Assembly: GCF_040219635.1 (NCBI RefSeq)
Contig: NZ_JAVJSC010000009.1
Location: 186,001-250,000, forward strand
DNA from: Pyruvatibacter sp.
GTDB lineage: Bacteria; Pseudomonadota; Alphaproteobacteria; CGMCC-115125
DNA length: 64,000 nucleotides
Reading direction: 5' to 3'
Shown: in pieces, positions 1-9,241 of the stretch
How the letters are laid out: each line of letters opens with the position of its first letter
How positions within the stretch are numbered: position 1 is the stretch's first letter
The notes under the pieces: model-generated
Databases searched by the model: none
What the model saw: only the letters and a program-made list of their open reading frames with translations
Told to the model about the DNA's origin: nothing
Made by a program: the position numbers and the translations under genes

Positions 1-566
1 TTGAGTGCCGTCACCACATCCGCCACGTCATCACTTGCCGCCACCTGTTGTGCCTCAAATGTGCGGCCCGCAAGGATGGTCCTGCCTTCAAGCGACACGA
101 CACGGGCGCTTAGCTGCACACGGGTCACCGGCTGGACATTTTCGCCGCCCGCCCCGGCAACCACCGCTTCAAACGCCCGCAGATCGCTGATGAGCGCTAC
201 GGTAGGACGCACGCCCGCCGTCTGCCGCCCGGCTGACAGATGCAGCCCCGCATGTTCAAAACTCTCGACGATCAGATCCTGCACGATACGTGGCGCACGA
301 TCTGTCCAGCGCGCACCGGGGAAATACTGCAGCGCGTGCGGCCCCGTATAGATCGCAATCCGATCCGTATCCAGCGCCCGCTCCGCCAGCGGCTCCTCAA
401 CCGTCATCTGCCAGGACGGGGTTTCAAATGCCATGGCGTAGTCGTCAGGCGCCGTAAGCCCATACAGCGTCGTAGGCGTGTTGCCCCCCAGAACGCTGGC
501 ACAGCCAGACACCACCAAAGCCAGAGCACCAGCACACACCAGCCGCACAAAAGACCCACCGTTCAT
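1..566 (-). CDS. ABC-transport auxiliary lipoprotein (PqiC/DUF330-like), partial
   Basis: The gene runs off the left edge of the window, so only its N-terminal 188 codons are visible. The ATG at 564-566 overlaps the stop of the MCE gene by one base (TGATG). The translation begins MNGGSFVRLV and has a lipobox VSGC with the lipidated Cys at residue 22. Later come stretches such as RIVQDLIVESFE and ARVVSLEGRTIL that resemble the auxiliary lipoproteins found beside MCE transporters (ABC_trans_aux family). In these systems the lipoprotein sits in the outer membrane and works with the MCE protein in lipid transfer. The family assignment rests on layout plus resemblance; position as fourth gene of the operon supports it strongly. 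Confidence 0.8.
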   Translation of the reverse strand, partial: MNGGSFVRLVCAGALALVVSGCASVLGGNTPTTLYGLTAPDDYAMAFETPSWQMTVEEPLAERALDTDRIAIYTGPHALQYFPGARWTDRAPRIVQDLIVESFEHAGLHLSAGRQTAGVRPTVALISDLRAFEAVVAGAGGENVQPVTRVQLSARVVSLEGRTILAGRTFEAQQVAASDDVADVVTAL

Positions 567-1456
567 CAATTTCCATACTCCGCAGGGTCTTCGCCGAGCA
601 GAAACTCGGTCGGGTTTCGTTCAAGTTCCACGACCAGCCGGTCCACCGACCCGATCATCCGCCGCGTATCCCGCAACAGCCGGTCCATTTCAGGCACGCT
701 GCTGTTTGCCCACTGCTCGGCTGCAGGTCGTGTCACCGCCACCAATGCGCGAGCATCTTCCGCCAGCGCGCCATATGATGTTGCTGCGCCCTGTATCTGT
801 CCCACGGCACCGTTCATGCGCTCGGTGATCTGCGCAATCTGCTCGGAGGCCACAGCCAGGTTTTTGATAATTGCGTCAATCTCTTCATAGTTGGACGCAA
901 CCGTACCCGATACGGTTTCAACGTCCCGCACGGTAGCAGAAAGCTGGCCTTCGTTTTCGCCCAGCAAACGGTCCACGCGCACCAACAGATCATTCGCCGC
1001 CGTCAGCAACGCAGGTGCCGACGTTATGAGCTGCTGCACGGCTGAACGGTCCGCCACAATAATTGGCACATCCTCGTCACCGACTGCCTCAAGATTACGG
1101 CTTGAAGGTGAACCACCCGTGATTTCAATAAAGGCCACGCCGGTAATGCCCTGAAACTCCAGCCGCGCCTCGCTGTCCACCTTCACGGGTGTACGGCGAT
1201 CAACAGAAATCCGTGTACGGACAAGGCGCGGGTCGGCTCCCAGTGCAATTTGAGTGACCTCACCCACCTTGATGCCGTTGTAGCGCACATCGCCGCCTTC
1301 AGAGAGACCGGCAACCGAGCCATCAAAAATCACGTCATAGGCGGTAAGCTCGCCCTCACCCTCAAAGCCCGTCAGCCAGATCAGGAACAGAAACGCGGCC
1401 AGCACTGTCGCTGCTGCAAAAGCGCCTATCAGTACATAGTTTGCCCGCGTTTCCAC
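566..1456 (-). CDS. mlaD-like: MCE/MlaD-family periplasmic lipid-binding protein
   Basis: 296 aa. One N-terminal membrane anchor (residues about 7-28, NYVLIGAFAAATVLAAFLFL) is followed by an MCE domain (about 38-120, including AYDVIFDGSVAGLSEGGDV and YNGIKVGEV). A long alpha-helical C-terminal part (about 150-285) is rich in heptad-like Ala/Val/Glu. MCE proteins form hexameric rings in the periplasm that pass phospholipids to or from an inner-membrane ABC transporter. It lies downstream of the permease and ATPase and upstream of the auxiliary lipoprotein in the same orientation. At 296 aa it is longer than E. coli MlaD (about 180 aa), as is usual for alphaproteobacterial versions with a helical tail. 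The transported substrate cannot be read from sequence. Confidence 0.93.
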   Translation of the reverse strand: METRANYVLIGAFAAATVLAAFLFLIWLTGFEGEGELTAYDVIFDGSVAGLSEGGDVRYNGIKVGEVTQIALGADPRLVRTRISVDRRTPVKVDSEARLEFQGITGVAFIEITGGSPSSRNLEAVGDEDVPIIVADRSAVQQLITSAPALLTAANDLLVRVDRLLGENEGQLSATVRDVETVSGTVASNYEEIDAIIKNLAVASEQIAQITERMNGAVGQIQGAATSYGALAEDARALVAVTRPAAEQWANSSVPEMDRLLRDTRRMIGSVDRLVVELERNPTEFLLGEDPAEYGN

Positions 1457-1488
1457 GTCAGTTCATCTCCTGCCTTTGCGCCGACAAG

Positions 1489-2280
1489 TCAATTTGCCGA
1501 GGCGCGCGCAACCGCACCTGCGGCAGCCCGTGACCTTGGCCCCTGAAAATACTCCTGTATCCAGGCATTGGAATGCGTGGAGACTTCACTTATAGGGCCA
1601 ACTACCATAACACGGCGTTCCGCCAGCACCGCCACCCGGTCACAAATAGCGTAAAGACTGTCCAGATCGTGGGTCACCATGAATACAGTCAACCCCAAGG
1701 CCTCCTTGAGCTGCTTGATCAGCAGATCGTAGTCCGCAGCACCAATCGGGTCGAGGCCCGCTGTCGGCTCATCCAGAAACACAATCTCCGGGTCCAGCGC
1801 CAAAGCCCGCGCCAACGCCGCACGCTTGCGCATTCCACCTGACAACTCGCTGGGAAACTTGGGGCCGGCCTCAGGCGGCAGACCAACCATGGCGATCTTC
1901 TCCGCTGCCAGTTCATCCATGAGCTGCTGCGGCAGGTCCAGATGTTCGCGCATCGGCACCTGAACATTCTGCGCCACGGTGAGCGCTGAAAACAGCGCAC
2001 CATCCTGAAACGCGACCCCCCAGCGCTGCTCAACCGCCTTGCGCGCATCACCTTCGAGCGAACTCACATCCTGGTTGAATACCCGCACCGTGCCCGCATC
2101 CGGCCGCTTGAGCCCCACAATCGTGCGCAGCAAAACCGATTTGCCGGTGCCCGACCCGCCAACAACGCCGATCACCTCACCGCGATGCACATCCAGCGAC
2201 AGTGCGTCGTGAATAACCTGCGCCCCGAACTGGCTCTTGAGGTTACGCACCTGAATGATGTTTTCAACGGTTCCGCTCAT
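1489..2280 (-). CDS. mlaF-like: MlaF-like ABC transporter ATPase
   Basis: 263 aa from the ATG at 2278-2280, which lies four bases after the permease stop; the reading frame continues upstream but only into the permease gene. Walker A is GGSGTGKS, the ABC signature is LSGGMRKRAALARALALDP and Walker B is IVFLDEPTAGLDP. A switch His follows in VTHDL. The sequence GMRKR in the signature is typical of the Mla/Ttg2A branch. It should energise lipid movement through the permease encoded just upstream. The gap of about 32 bases before the MCE gene is small enough for one transcript. Confidence 0.95.
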   Translation of the reverse strand: MSGTVENIIQVRNLKSQFGAQVIHDALSLDVHRGEVIGVVGGSGTGKSVLLRTIVGLKRPDAGTVRVFNQDVSSLEGDARKAVEQRWGVAFQDGALFSALTVAQNVQVPMREHLDLPQQLMDELAAEKIAMVGLPPEAGPKFPSELSGGMRKRAALARALALDPEIVFLDEPTAGLDPIGAADYDLLIKQLKEALGLTVFMVTHDLDSLYAICDRVAVLAERRVMVVGPISEVSTHSNAWIQEYFQGPRSRAAAGAVARASAN

Positions 2281-2284
2281 GCAC

Positions 2285-3511
2285 CTAGTACCCGACCGCC
2301 GTAAAGAACATGGCGAACAGCGCATCCAGCACAATCACCGTGAAAATGGCCTTGACCACCGCAGACGTTGTGCGCTGACCCACGGATTCAGCACTGCCTG
2401 TTACCCGCAAGCCCTCAAGGCAGCCGATAACGGCAATGGCCAGCGCCAGAAAAGGTGCCTTGATAAGACCGACAAAAAACGTGTTGGCATCAACCGCAAT
2501 ATCCACGCGCTGCAGATAAATCTGCGGGGAGATATCAAGCAGCGACCACGCCACAATGCCACCACCCAAAAGACCCATGATGTCGGCGACAAAAGTCAAA
2601 ACCGGCAGCATCAATACCAGCGCAATCACCCGCGGCGCCACCAGCACCGCAATCGGGTCCAGCCCCAGCGTGCGCATGGCGTCAATTTCCTCACGCACTT
2701 TCATGGAGCCTATTTCAGCGGCAAACGCACTGCCCGAGCGACCCGCCACAATGATGGCAGTAATCAGCACACCCAGTTCACGCAATATGGAGATCGACAC
2801 AAGGTTGACCGTAAACACCTCCGCGCCGAACAGCCGTAACTGTGAGGCTCCCTGTTGCGCCAGAACCGCACCAATGAGGAATGTCAGCAGCGCCACAATG
2901 GGCACGGCATTAAGCCCCACCTGTTCCATGTGACTGACCACGGATGTCATCCGCAATGTCCGGGGGCGCACGAGTATGCGGCCGATGACCGTCAGCACCA
3001 CGCCGATCATGTTGAGCAGTGCCAACGCCTCAGACACCAGCGACATCACCGAACGGCCCATGCGATCGGCGATTTCAACAAGGATGGGCGTGTTGGACGG
3101 CTCGATCTCGCAGGGTTGGTCGCTGGCCCGCGCCAGCTCGATCAGCTCGTCATAGGTCTGCCGTGCCGACACAATCTCAACAGTAGAGCCCGCCTCTGAC
3201 AGATCACGCTGTGTACGGTGAACCAGCCACGCCCCCGCCGTATCAAGCTGGGTAACACCCGCCAGATCAATGACGACCCGCCCCTGCAACTCGCGCGGCG
3301 TTGACGCCACGGCCCCGGCAATGGCCCGTAAGGGGGCATCCTGCGGGCCTATATGGCGCACGGTCCACGGGCCGGAGAGCACAATGCGCCCGCCATCCGC
3401 CGTTTCCTGCGTTTCAAACTGCGCAGCTGCGTTGTCCACAAAGTCCCCCGGAAAATACCGCGCCAGTGTGCCCGATATTGGGGGCGGCACGCAATCAAGG
3501 CCCTGGCCCAC
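2285..3511 (-). CDS. mlaE-like: MlaE-like permease with N-terminal STAS-type domain
   Basis: 408 aa. Residues about 30-135 form a STAS-like domain (RVVIDLAGVTQLDTAGAWLV), giving a permease fused to the function that E. coli supplies as separate MlaB. Residues about 150-405 are the MlaE permease (VGLNAVPIVALLTFLIGAVL, ELGVLITAIIVAGRSGSAF and EEIDAMRTLGLDP). Fused STAS-MlaE proteins are common in alphaproteobacteria. It begins the leftward operon permease-ATPase-MCE-lipoprotein. The start used is a GTG with AGGAG only two to three bases upstream; a GTG seven codons later is the alternative. A 3' to 5' layout this regular leaves little doubt about the system. Confidence 0.93.
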   Translation of the reverse strand: MGQGLDCVPPPISGTLARYFPGDFVDNAAAQFETQETADGGRIVLSGPWTVRHIGPQDAPLRAIAGAVASTPRELQGRVVIDLAGVTQLDTAGAWLVHRTQRDLSEAGSTVEIVSARQTYDELIELARASDQPCEIEPSNTPILVEIADRMGRSVMSLVSEALALLNMIGVVLTVIGRILVRPRTLRMTSVVSHMEQVGLNAVPIVALLTFLIGAVLAQQGASQLRLFGAEVFTVNLVSISILRELGVLITAIIVAGRSGSAFAAEIGSMKVREEIDAMRTLGLDPIAVLVAPRVIALVLMLPVLTFVADIMGLLGGGIVAWSLLDISPQIYLQRVDIAVDANTFFVGLIKAPFLALAIAVIGCLEGLRVTGSAESVGQRTTSAVVKAIFTVIVLDALFAMFFTAVGY

Positions 3512-3632
3512 TGCTCCTGACGCGGCCCCGGCGCGTCAACGCAACGCATGGGCGCGCCAGGGCACGCGCCCTAAAATCAATGCAACTTACGTTTCAGGTG
3601 TCTGCAGAGACGCCCAAAGGAAGGCACGCACA

Positions 3633-4103
3633 ATGTTCCGTATCACGCTCACCTCCACACTTGCCGCTGCGGCTGTAGCAGTCATGGCCGCTACCCTTTT
3701 CGCCATCCCGTCGGCACATGCGCAGGATGCCCCCGAAGCAACCCTGATTGTTGGCGATCCGGCCAAGGGCAAGCGCGTATTCAACCGCTGCAAAGCCTGC
3801 CACACCCTTGACGAAGGCGGGCCAAACCGTATGGGGCCGAACCTTTATGGCATTGTCGGCGCGCCATTCGGCCACCTGGAAGGCTACACTTTTTCAGCCA
3901 ACCTGCTGGAGCTCAAGGCCGAAGGCCGCATCTGGGATGAAGCGACCCTTGATGCGTACCTCAAGAAGCCCAAGGACGTGATCCCCAAGGGCATCATGTC
4001 GTTTGCGGGTCTGCCCAAGGACAGTGACCGCGCCGACGTCATTGCCTATATGGCCACCTATGGTGCCCCGGTTGCTGAGGATGCCTCGATGCCTGCCGAA
4101 TAG
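3633..4103 (+). CDS. Class I c-type cytochrome (cytochrome c2/c550-like)
   Basis: 156 aa from the ATG at 3633, with AAAGGAAGG about 10 bases upstream; the open frame extends further upstream but without coding character. A Sec signal peptide (residues 1 to about 31, ending IPSAHAQ) is followed by the haem-binding motif CKACH and a distal Met ligand in GIMSFAGLP. The order CxxCH, GPNLYGIVG, then KGIMSF is classic for soluble mitochondrial-type cytochromes c. It should shuttle electrons in the periplasm between the bc1 complex and an oxidase. The neighbours give no specific partner: the gene is divergent from the Mla operon. Confidence 0.93.
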   Translation: MFRITLTSTLAAAAVAVMAATLFAIPSAHAQDAPEATLIVGDPAKGKRVFNRCKACHTLDEGGPNRMGPNLYGIVGAPFGHLEGYTFSANLLELKAEGRIWDEATLDAYLKKPKDVIPKGIMSFAGLPKDSDRADVIAYMATYGAPVAEDASMPAE

Positions 4104-4164
4104 CCGGTAGCTGCATCTTAACCTCCGCCCCCTAGGCTTGTTTCCGGTAAAAACCGCAGAACAC

Positions 4165-4197
4165 GTGGAGTACGCATGGAGTACGCGTGGAATATGC
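4165..4197 (+). repeat. Three tandem 11-bp units
   Basis: Units GTGGAGTACGC, ATGGAGTACGC and GTGGAATATGC follow one another without spacer in the 250-base gap between the cytochrome and the CHASE2 gene. The function is unknown. A small array of operator-like direct repeats or simple slippage are both possible. Confidence 0.6.
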
Positions 4198-4353
4198 GGG
4201 GAACGCACCAATCCGGCGGCACTATGCTGCCATGATTGAGCCTGTTTTGGCTGCTCTCCTGAGCACGCTTAAAGGTCAGAACACCCCGTAATCTGTGGCT
4301 TTTACCAGTCGTGGGCCACATCCGGCCCGTAACGGGGACATGCAGGGGTACGC

Positions 4354-6693
4354 ATGAAAACGATACAGCTATTGCGGCGCCTCGCGGCGGCGTTGGCAAG
4401 CCTCGCGCTTGCCGGCTGGCTCGTGCTCATGCAGTACGACCCTGCATCGCTGGCCACCAGCACACGCATGGCGGTCTTTGATACCTACCAGTCATTGAGT
4501 CCACGCCCCTACCGTGATCCGGCCGTCACCACCGGCACGGGTGTCGTGTATGTGGATGTGGACCGCGCCAGTCTGGAACGCCTTGGACCATGGCCATGGC
4601 CGCGCACCCGCTTTGCAACCCTGATTGACGAAATACTGGACCGTGGCGCCCGCGCCATTGTGTTTGAAATGCCATTTGAGTGGCCCGATGCCACCTCCCC
4701 CGGCGAAGCCGTGCAGGAATGGCTGGTGAACCCGGACCTCGACATCGAGCAGATATTGCGACTGCAGGAGGCTGCCACAGACCTGCCCGACCATGACGCA
4801 GTGCTGGCCGCCGCCATCGCACGCGGCCCTGTCGTGACGTCATTTTCCCTGACCGATAGACAAAACGCCCTTATTCCGGTGGCCAAGGCGCCCGTTACCT
4901 CGCGCGGTGGCCCGCTGGCAGATTACATCCCCGCACGGGCAGGCATGAGCCCCAGCCTTAAATCGCTGGAAGACGCAGCCGCAGGCAACGGCGCGGATAC
5001 ACTGTCGTCAGGCCCCGGCAACGACGACATCATCCGCCAGGTACCGCTGCTTGAACGGGTTTCAACCACCATTGTTCCAGGCCTCGCGTTGGAAGCCGTG
5101 CGCGTGGCTGAAAACGCCCGCGGCGTGCTTGCCTTCGTGGCGCAGCCCGACGCGGAGCTGAGTTTTGGCCGCCGCCCGGGCCTGCAACGCATTGTGGTGG
5201 GCTCCAAGGAGTTTCCCACCGATGCCGACGGCGGCTTGTGGCTGCATTACACAGATGCCGCCCCCAACCGCAGCCTGCCCGCGTGGAAAGTTCTCGGCCG
5301 TCATCCGGATGCCGCGCGCCTCTCGAATGCCATCGTGTTTGTTACTGCCACCGTGCGCGGCTCGGAAGCTTTCGTCACGAGTCCGCTTGGCGACATCCCC
5401 CGCGTTGAAGCACACGCGCAGGCCATGGAGCAGATGCTGCTTGGCCACTATTTGTGGCGGCCCGACTGGGCGCAGCCTGCCGAGCAGGTCTATCTGCTCA
5501 TCACCGGCGTCATCGTGTTGATGCTGCTCATCGTGTTCGGCACCGTGTGGGCGGCACTATTCGGCATCGTTGCGATTGCCGGGGCCATATGGGGCGGCTG
5601 GTTTGCGTTTACATCGCAACTTTGGCTGGTGGACCCTGCACTTCCGGTCATCGGTCTGCTGCTGGCGTTCCTCATCGGCTCCACCATGAACCTGATGCGC
5701 CGCAACATGACCGACAAGTTCATCCGCGCACAGTTCGCGGACCGGCTGCCACCAAAGCAGGTGAGTGCGCTGGCACGCAATCCGTCAGCCGCCGCGCCTG
5801 CAGGCCGCACCAGCGTCGTGACGGCTCTGTCGTCAGACGTGCGGGCGTTCCATCGCGTGGCCGAAACCTTTGGCGGCGACGCAGCATCACTCGCAAAGCT
5901 GGTAAATCACATTCACGAGCCCATGAGCAAATGCGTGCTGCGCCATGATGGCATGGTGGATCGCTTTGTTGGCGGCGGCATGAACGCACTATGGAATGCC
6001 CCCGTTGAACGCGATGACCACACCGTGCAGGCCTGCCAGGCGGCGTTGCGCATGGTGGCAGAGATCGAACCGGTAAACAGGTCGCTTGAACGCGAAGCCC
6101 GGCGCGCGCACCGGCCCTTCATCCCGGTTTCCATGAGCATCGGCATCGAACGTGGTGACGCTGTGGTGGGCAATCTGGGTGCGGAGCATGTCTATGACTT
6201 TTCCGCCATAGGGGGTGCCGTCAACGAAGCGCAGGTGCTGCAACGCCTGTCACGCCGCTACGGCCCCGCCATTATTGTTGGTGCGGTTGCCCGCGACGAA
6301 GTAAAGGGCAGGTTCGCGCTGCTGGAAATTGACCAGTTGCGCCTCGATGGCCGTCTTGATCCGTGGCGCGTCTATGCGCTGCTGGGAGACCCGATCATGC
6401 GCGCCAACCCGAAGTTCAAGGCGTTGGAAGAAGCCCATGCCGCCCTGTTCAAGTCCTATGCCGCCCGCGACTGGCCAGCAGCCCGGGCCGTCATCGCCCA
6501 GTGCCGCCAGCTCTCAGGCGCCATCCCCACGCTCTACGATTTGTATGAAGAGCGTATCGCCCGCCACCAGATCACCCCCCCTGCCGACGACTGGAAAGGC
6601 GTGCACGAAATTGCCGACCTGTTGTCGCCGGCAAAATCACGCGTAGCCATCGGCAAACCGGAGCCCGCCGAACTTGGCGATGCTCCGGTCTGA
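4354..6693 (+). CDS. CHASE2-domain protein with degenerate class III nucleotide cyclase domain
   Basis: 779 aa. A hydrophobic N-terminus is followed by a CHASE2 sensor domain in the periplasm (about 35-360, VVYVDVDRASLERLGPWPWP). Three membrane segments (about 378-450) lead to a cytoplasmic cyclase-fold domain (about 485-680). The first metal Asp is kept (SSDVRAF, D495). The second metal Asp position reads FVGGGMNAL, with Gly541 where active enzymes have GD. The purine-site Asp is also Gly (G621 in AIGGAVN), and the transition-state Arg position is Val628, although Asn624 is kept. This is probably a non-catalytic signalling or regulatory cyclase homologue. It stands alone between unrelated genes. 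Confidence 0.88.
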   Translation: MKTIQLLRRLAAALASLALAGWLVLMQYDPASLATSTRMAVFDTYQSLSPRPYRDPAVTTGTGVVYVDVDRASLERLGPWPWPRTRFATLIDEILDRGARAIVFEMPFEWPDATSPGEAVQEWLVNPDLDIEQILRLQEAATDLPDHDAVLAAAIARGPVVTSFSLTDRQNALIPVAKAPVTSRGGPLADYIPARAGMSPSLKSLEDAAAGNGADTLSSGPGNDDIIRQVPLLERVSTTIVPGLALEAVRVAENARGVLAFVAQPDAELSFGRRPGLQRIVVGSKEFPTDADGGLWLHYTDAAPNRSLPAWKVLGRHPDAARLSNAIVFVTATVRGSEAFVTSPLGDIPRVEAHAQAMEQMLLGHYLWRPDWAQPAEQVYLLITGVIVLMLLIVFGTVWAALFGIVAIAGAIWGGWFAFTSQLWLVDPALPVIGLLLAFLIGSTMNLMRRNMTDKFIRAQFADRLPPKQVSALARNPSAAAPAGRTSVVTALSSDVRAFHRVAETFGGDAASLAKLVNHIHEPMSKCVLRHDGMVDRFVGGGMNALWNAPVERDDHTVQACQAALRMVAEIEPVNRSLEREARRAHRPFIPVSMSIGIERGDAVVGNLGAEHVYDFSAIGGAVNEAQVLQRLSRRYGPAIIVGAVARDEVKGRFALLEIDQLRLDGRLDPWRVYALLGDPIMRANPKFKALEEAHAALFKSYAARDWPAARAVIAQCRQLSGAIPTLYDLYEERIARHQITPPADDWKGVHEIADLLSPAKSRVAIGKPEPAELGDAPV

Positions 6694-6709
6694 CCAACCA
6701 CCATCCTAG

Positions 6710-7723
6710 CTAGCTGGCGATTTCAATCCCGATCTTGCCGAAATGTGCCCCGGCAGCCATGTGGGCCAACCCGGCCTGCAACTCTTCCAGCGGGAACGTT
6801 GTGTCGATCACCGGATGAATCTCATGCAGCGCCATCGCCTTGAGCATGTCCTCAAACTGCGCGCGACTGCCCACGGTAATGCCATGAATGCGTGCATTCT
6901 GTGAAAATACCGTTGCCACATTCATGTCCTTCACCATGCCCGACAACAGCCCGATGATAGCAATGTGACCACCCACGCGAATGGCTGCCAGCGACTGGGT
7001 AAGCGTTTCAGCACCGCCCACTTCCACCACGTGGTCCACGCCGTGCCCGCCGGTGGCAGCGCGCGCAGCCCGGCCCCAGTCAGTCGTTTTTTTGTAGTTG
7101 ATGAGATGATCCGCCCCCAGCGCCTTGGCGCGCTCCAGCTTTTCATCCGACGACGATGTGGCAATGACGGATGCTCCCGCAGCCTTGGCAAACTGCAACG
7201 CAAACATCGACACCCCGCCGGTGCCCTGCACCAGCACCGTGTCACCGGCCTTGAGATTGCCCTCGACGATCAGTGCCCGCCACGCGGTCAACGCCGCGCA
7301 CGGCAACATCGCGGCTTCCATGTCACTCATGTACGCGGGCACTTTCACCACGCCGTCCTGCGACAACAGCAAATATTCCTGTGCGCAACCATCAAGCGGC
7401 CCGCCCAGCGGCTGCATCAACCCTTCAAGGGTCGGCCCGCCGGACATCCATGTCTGGAAGAACAGCGGACACACCCGGTCGCCGGTCGCAACCCGCGTCA
7501 CGCCCTCGCCCGCATCCACAACGTCGCCCACACCGTCCGACAGTGGCACCAGCGGCAGCGCGTGTTGCCCACCCATGCCCATGACGGTGGCCAGGTCACG
7601 ATAGTTGAGACATGCCGCCTTCATCTTCACGACAATCTGCCCCGGCCCGGCCTTTGGAACGTCCCGCTTTGCCAGAGCCAGATTTTCAAGACCGAACGAT
7701 CCGCGTATTTCCATCGCACGCAT
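6710..7723 (-). CDS. Zinc-type alcohol dehydrogenase / NADPH:quinone oxidoreductase-like protein (MDR family)
   Basis: 337 aa from the ATG at 7721-7723, chosen because CAGGAG precedes it by about seven bases; an upstream in-frame ATG lacks such a site. The N-terminal GroES-like domain (YRDLATVMG, LVPLSDGVGDV) is followed by a Rossmann domain with GTGGVSMFALQFAKAAGA and a C-terminal FGKIGIEI end. The zinc-ligand Cys/His set of true alcohol dehydrogenases is not evident, as in quinone-oxidoreductase-type members. It probably reduces a quinone or activated alkene with NADPH. The substrate is unknown. It is convergent with the CHASE2 gene, the two stops lying about 16 bases apart. Confidence 0.88.
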   Translation of the reverse strand: MRAMEIRGSFGLENLALAKRDVPKAGPGQIVVKMKAACLNYRDLATVMGMGGQHALPLVPLSDGVGDVVDAGEGVTRVATGDRVCPLFFQTWMSGGPTLEGLMQPLGGPLDGCAQEYLLLSQDGVVKVPAYMSDMEAAMLPCAALTAWRALIVEGNLKAGDTVLVQGTGGVSMFALQFAKAAGASVIATSSSDEKLERAKALGADHLINYKKTTDWGRAARAATGGHGVDHVVEVGGAETLTQSLAAIRVGGHIAIIGLLSGMVKDMNVATVFSQNARIHGITVGSRAQFEDMLKAMALHEIHPVIDTTFPLEELQAGLAHMAAGAHFGKIGIEIAS

Positions 7724-7834
7724 GGTGCCTGCTCCTGTTTTTGATTTGATGCATCTGTAAATTAGGGTCATCAGCGTTCTGCCGTGCCATGCAGAGCATG
7801 TCAAACGCAGGCAACCGCCAACAGGAACTTATAA

Positions 7835-9229
7835 ATGCCGTCTCAACGCACCGCCCCGTCCCGTTCCCTGATCCGGCTGACAGACCAGCTTCAGACGCTC
7901 ATCAGCCGCCGCCTGTGGCTGCAGGTGCTCATCGGCATGGCACTGGGCATTGGCACGGGCATACTGCTGAGTGCTGACGTGAATCTTGTATCCGTTGGCT
8001 TGTCTGAAAGGATCGGCAGTTGGCTTGCCCTGCCCGGCAATCTGTTTCTGGCGATCATCAAGTTTGTTGTGGTGCCGCTGATCGCAGCATCGGTAATCCG
8101 AGGCATAGCGGCAGGCGGCAGCGGCGAACAGTTGCAACGGCTTGGCAGCCGCGTCGTCGCCTATTTCGTGGTGACGACCGTCATCGCCGCGTTGCTTGGC
8201 TTGCTTGTCGCCACCATCATCAATCCCGGCAGTTATCTCGATGGTGCCATGCTGAAGGAAAGCGTGGCGAATACGGATCAGGTGCCTGTGCCGGTCGCCA
8301 ACCCGCAACTGCCTGGCGAAAGCACCGATCCGCAGGTAGCAGACCTGCTTGTGCAACTCATTCCCTCCAACCCGTTTGCCACCATGACCGGCGGCGACAT
8401 GCTGCAGATCGTCATTGCAGCCGCGATCCTTGGCATCGCCATGGTCAATCTGCCAAGCACCCAATCGCGCCCGTTCCTTGAATTGATGGGGTCCATTCAG
8501 GCCGCCTGCATGGTGATTGTAAAATGGGCCATGCAGTTTGCCCCCATCGCCGTATTCGGACTGCTGGCGCAGGTCATTGCAGAAGTCGGCATCGGTGCGC
8601 TCATCGGCACCGGGGCCTATGTGCTGACCGTGCTCGCGGGCCTTGTGCTGCTGATGCTCGTCTATCTGGCACTCGTGGTGATGATCGGCCGCAAAAGCCC
8701 CGTGTGGTTCTTGGCACAGATCCGCGAAGCCATGCTGCTGGGCTTTTCCACATCCTCCTCCGCTGCCGTCATGCCCGTGTCGCTGCGCACTGCCGAAGAG
8801 GGACTGAAAGTCCGCGCAGCCATCGCCCGTTTTGTGGTGCCGCTGGGAGCCACCATCAACATGGGCGGCACAGCGCTCTACCAGGCCGCCGCCGCGCTGT
8901 TTCTGGCGCAGGTGTTTGGCATTGATATCGGCATTGCCGCAATCACACTTATTGTCGTCACCGCAGTGGGTGCCTCCATCGGCGCACCGGGCACTCCGGG
9001 TGTCGGCATTGTCGTGCTGGCGTCCATCCTGTCAGGCATCGGCGTTCCTGAAGCCGGCATTGTGCTCATTCTGGGTGTGGACCGTATTCTGGACATGGCA
9101 CGCACATCGGTAAACGTCGCGGGCGACCTTGTGGCCTGTGTGGTGATGGATCGCTGGGTCGGCCACACGCTGCCTTCGCAAGAAGCACCATCATCGCCGG
9201 TGAAGGATGAAACCACTCAAATACCGTGA
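7835..9229 (+). CDS. Dicarboxylate/amino acid:cation symporter (DAACS family)
   Basis: 464 aa, with multiple membrane helices. The serine-rich hairpin-1 motif STSSSAAVMP is present, and the C-terminal cation/substrate helix reads GVDRILDMARTSVNVAGD, keeping both Asp residues typical of GltPh/DctA. The helix-7 signature reads NMGGTALY (residues 342-349) where the characterised transporters have NMDGTALY, so one Na+-site Asp is Gly. The family imports C4-dicarboxylates or acidic amino acids with Na+ or H+. The specific substrate cannot be assigned. It stands alone, rightward, with a short convergent gap to the dioxygenase gene. Confidence 0.9.
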   Translation: MPSQRTAPSRSLIRLTDQLQTLISRRLWLQVLIGMALGIGTGILLSADVNLVSVGLSERIGSWLALPGNLFLAIIKFVVVPLIAASVIRGIAAGGSGEQLQRLGSRVVAYFVVTTVIAALLGLLVATIINPGSYLDGAMLKESVANTDQVPVPVANPQLPGESTDPQVADLLVQLIPSNPFATMTGGDMLQIVIAAAILGIAMVNLPSTQSRPFLELMGSIQAACMVIVKWAMQFAPIAVFGLLAQVIAEVGIGALIGTGAYVLTVLAGLVLLMLVYLALVVMIGRKSPVWFLAQIREAMLLGFSTSSSAAVMPVSLRTAEEGLKVRAAIARFVVPLGATINMGGTALYQAAAALFLAQVFGIDIGIAAITLIVVTAVGASIGAPGTPGVGIVVLASILSGIGVPEAGIVLILGVDRILDMARTSVNVAGDLVACVVMDRWVGHTLPSQEAPSSPVKDETTQIP

Positions 9230-9241
9230 GAAGGCTGTTGC

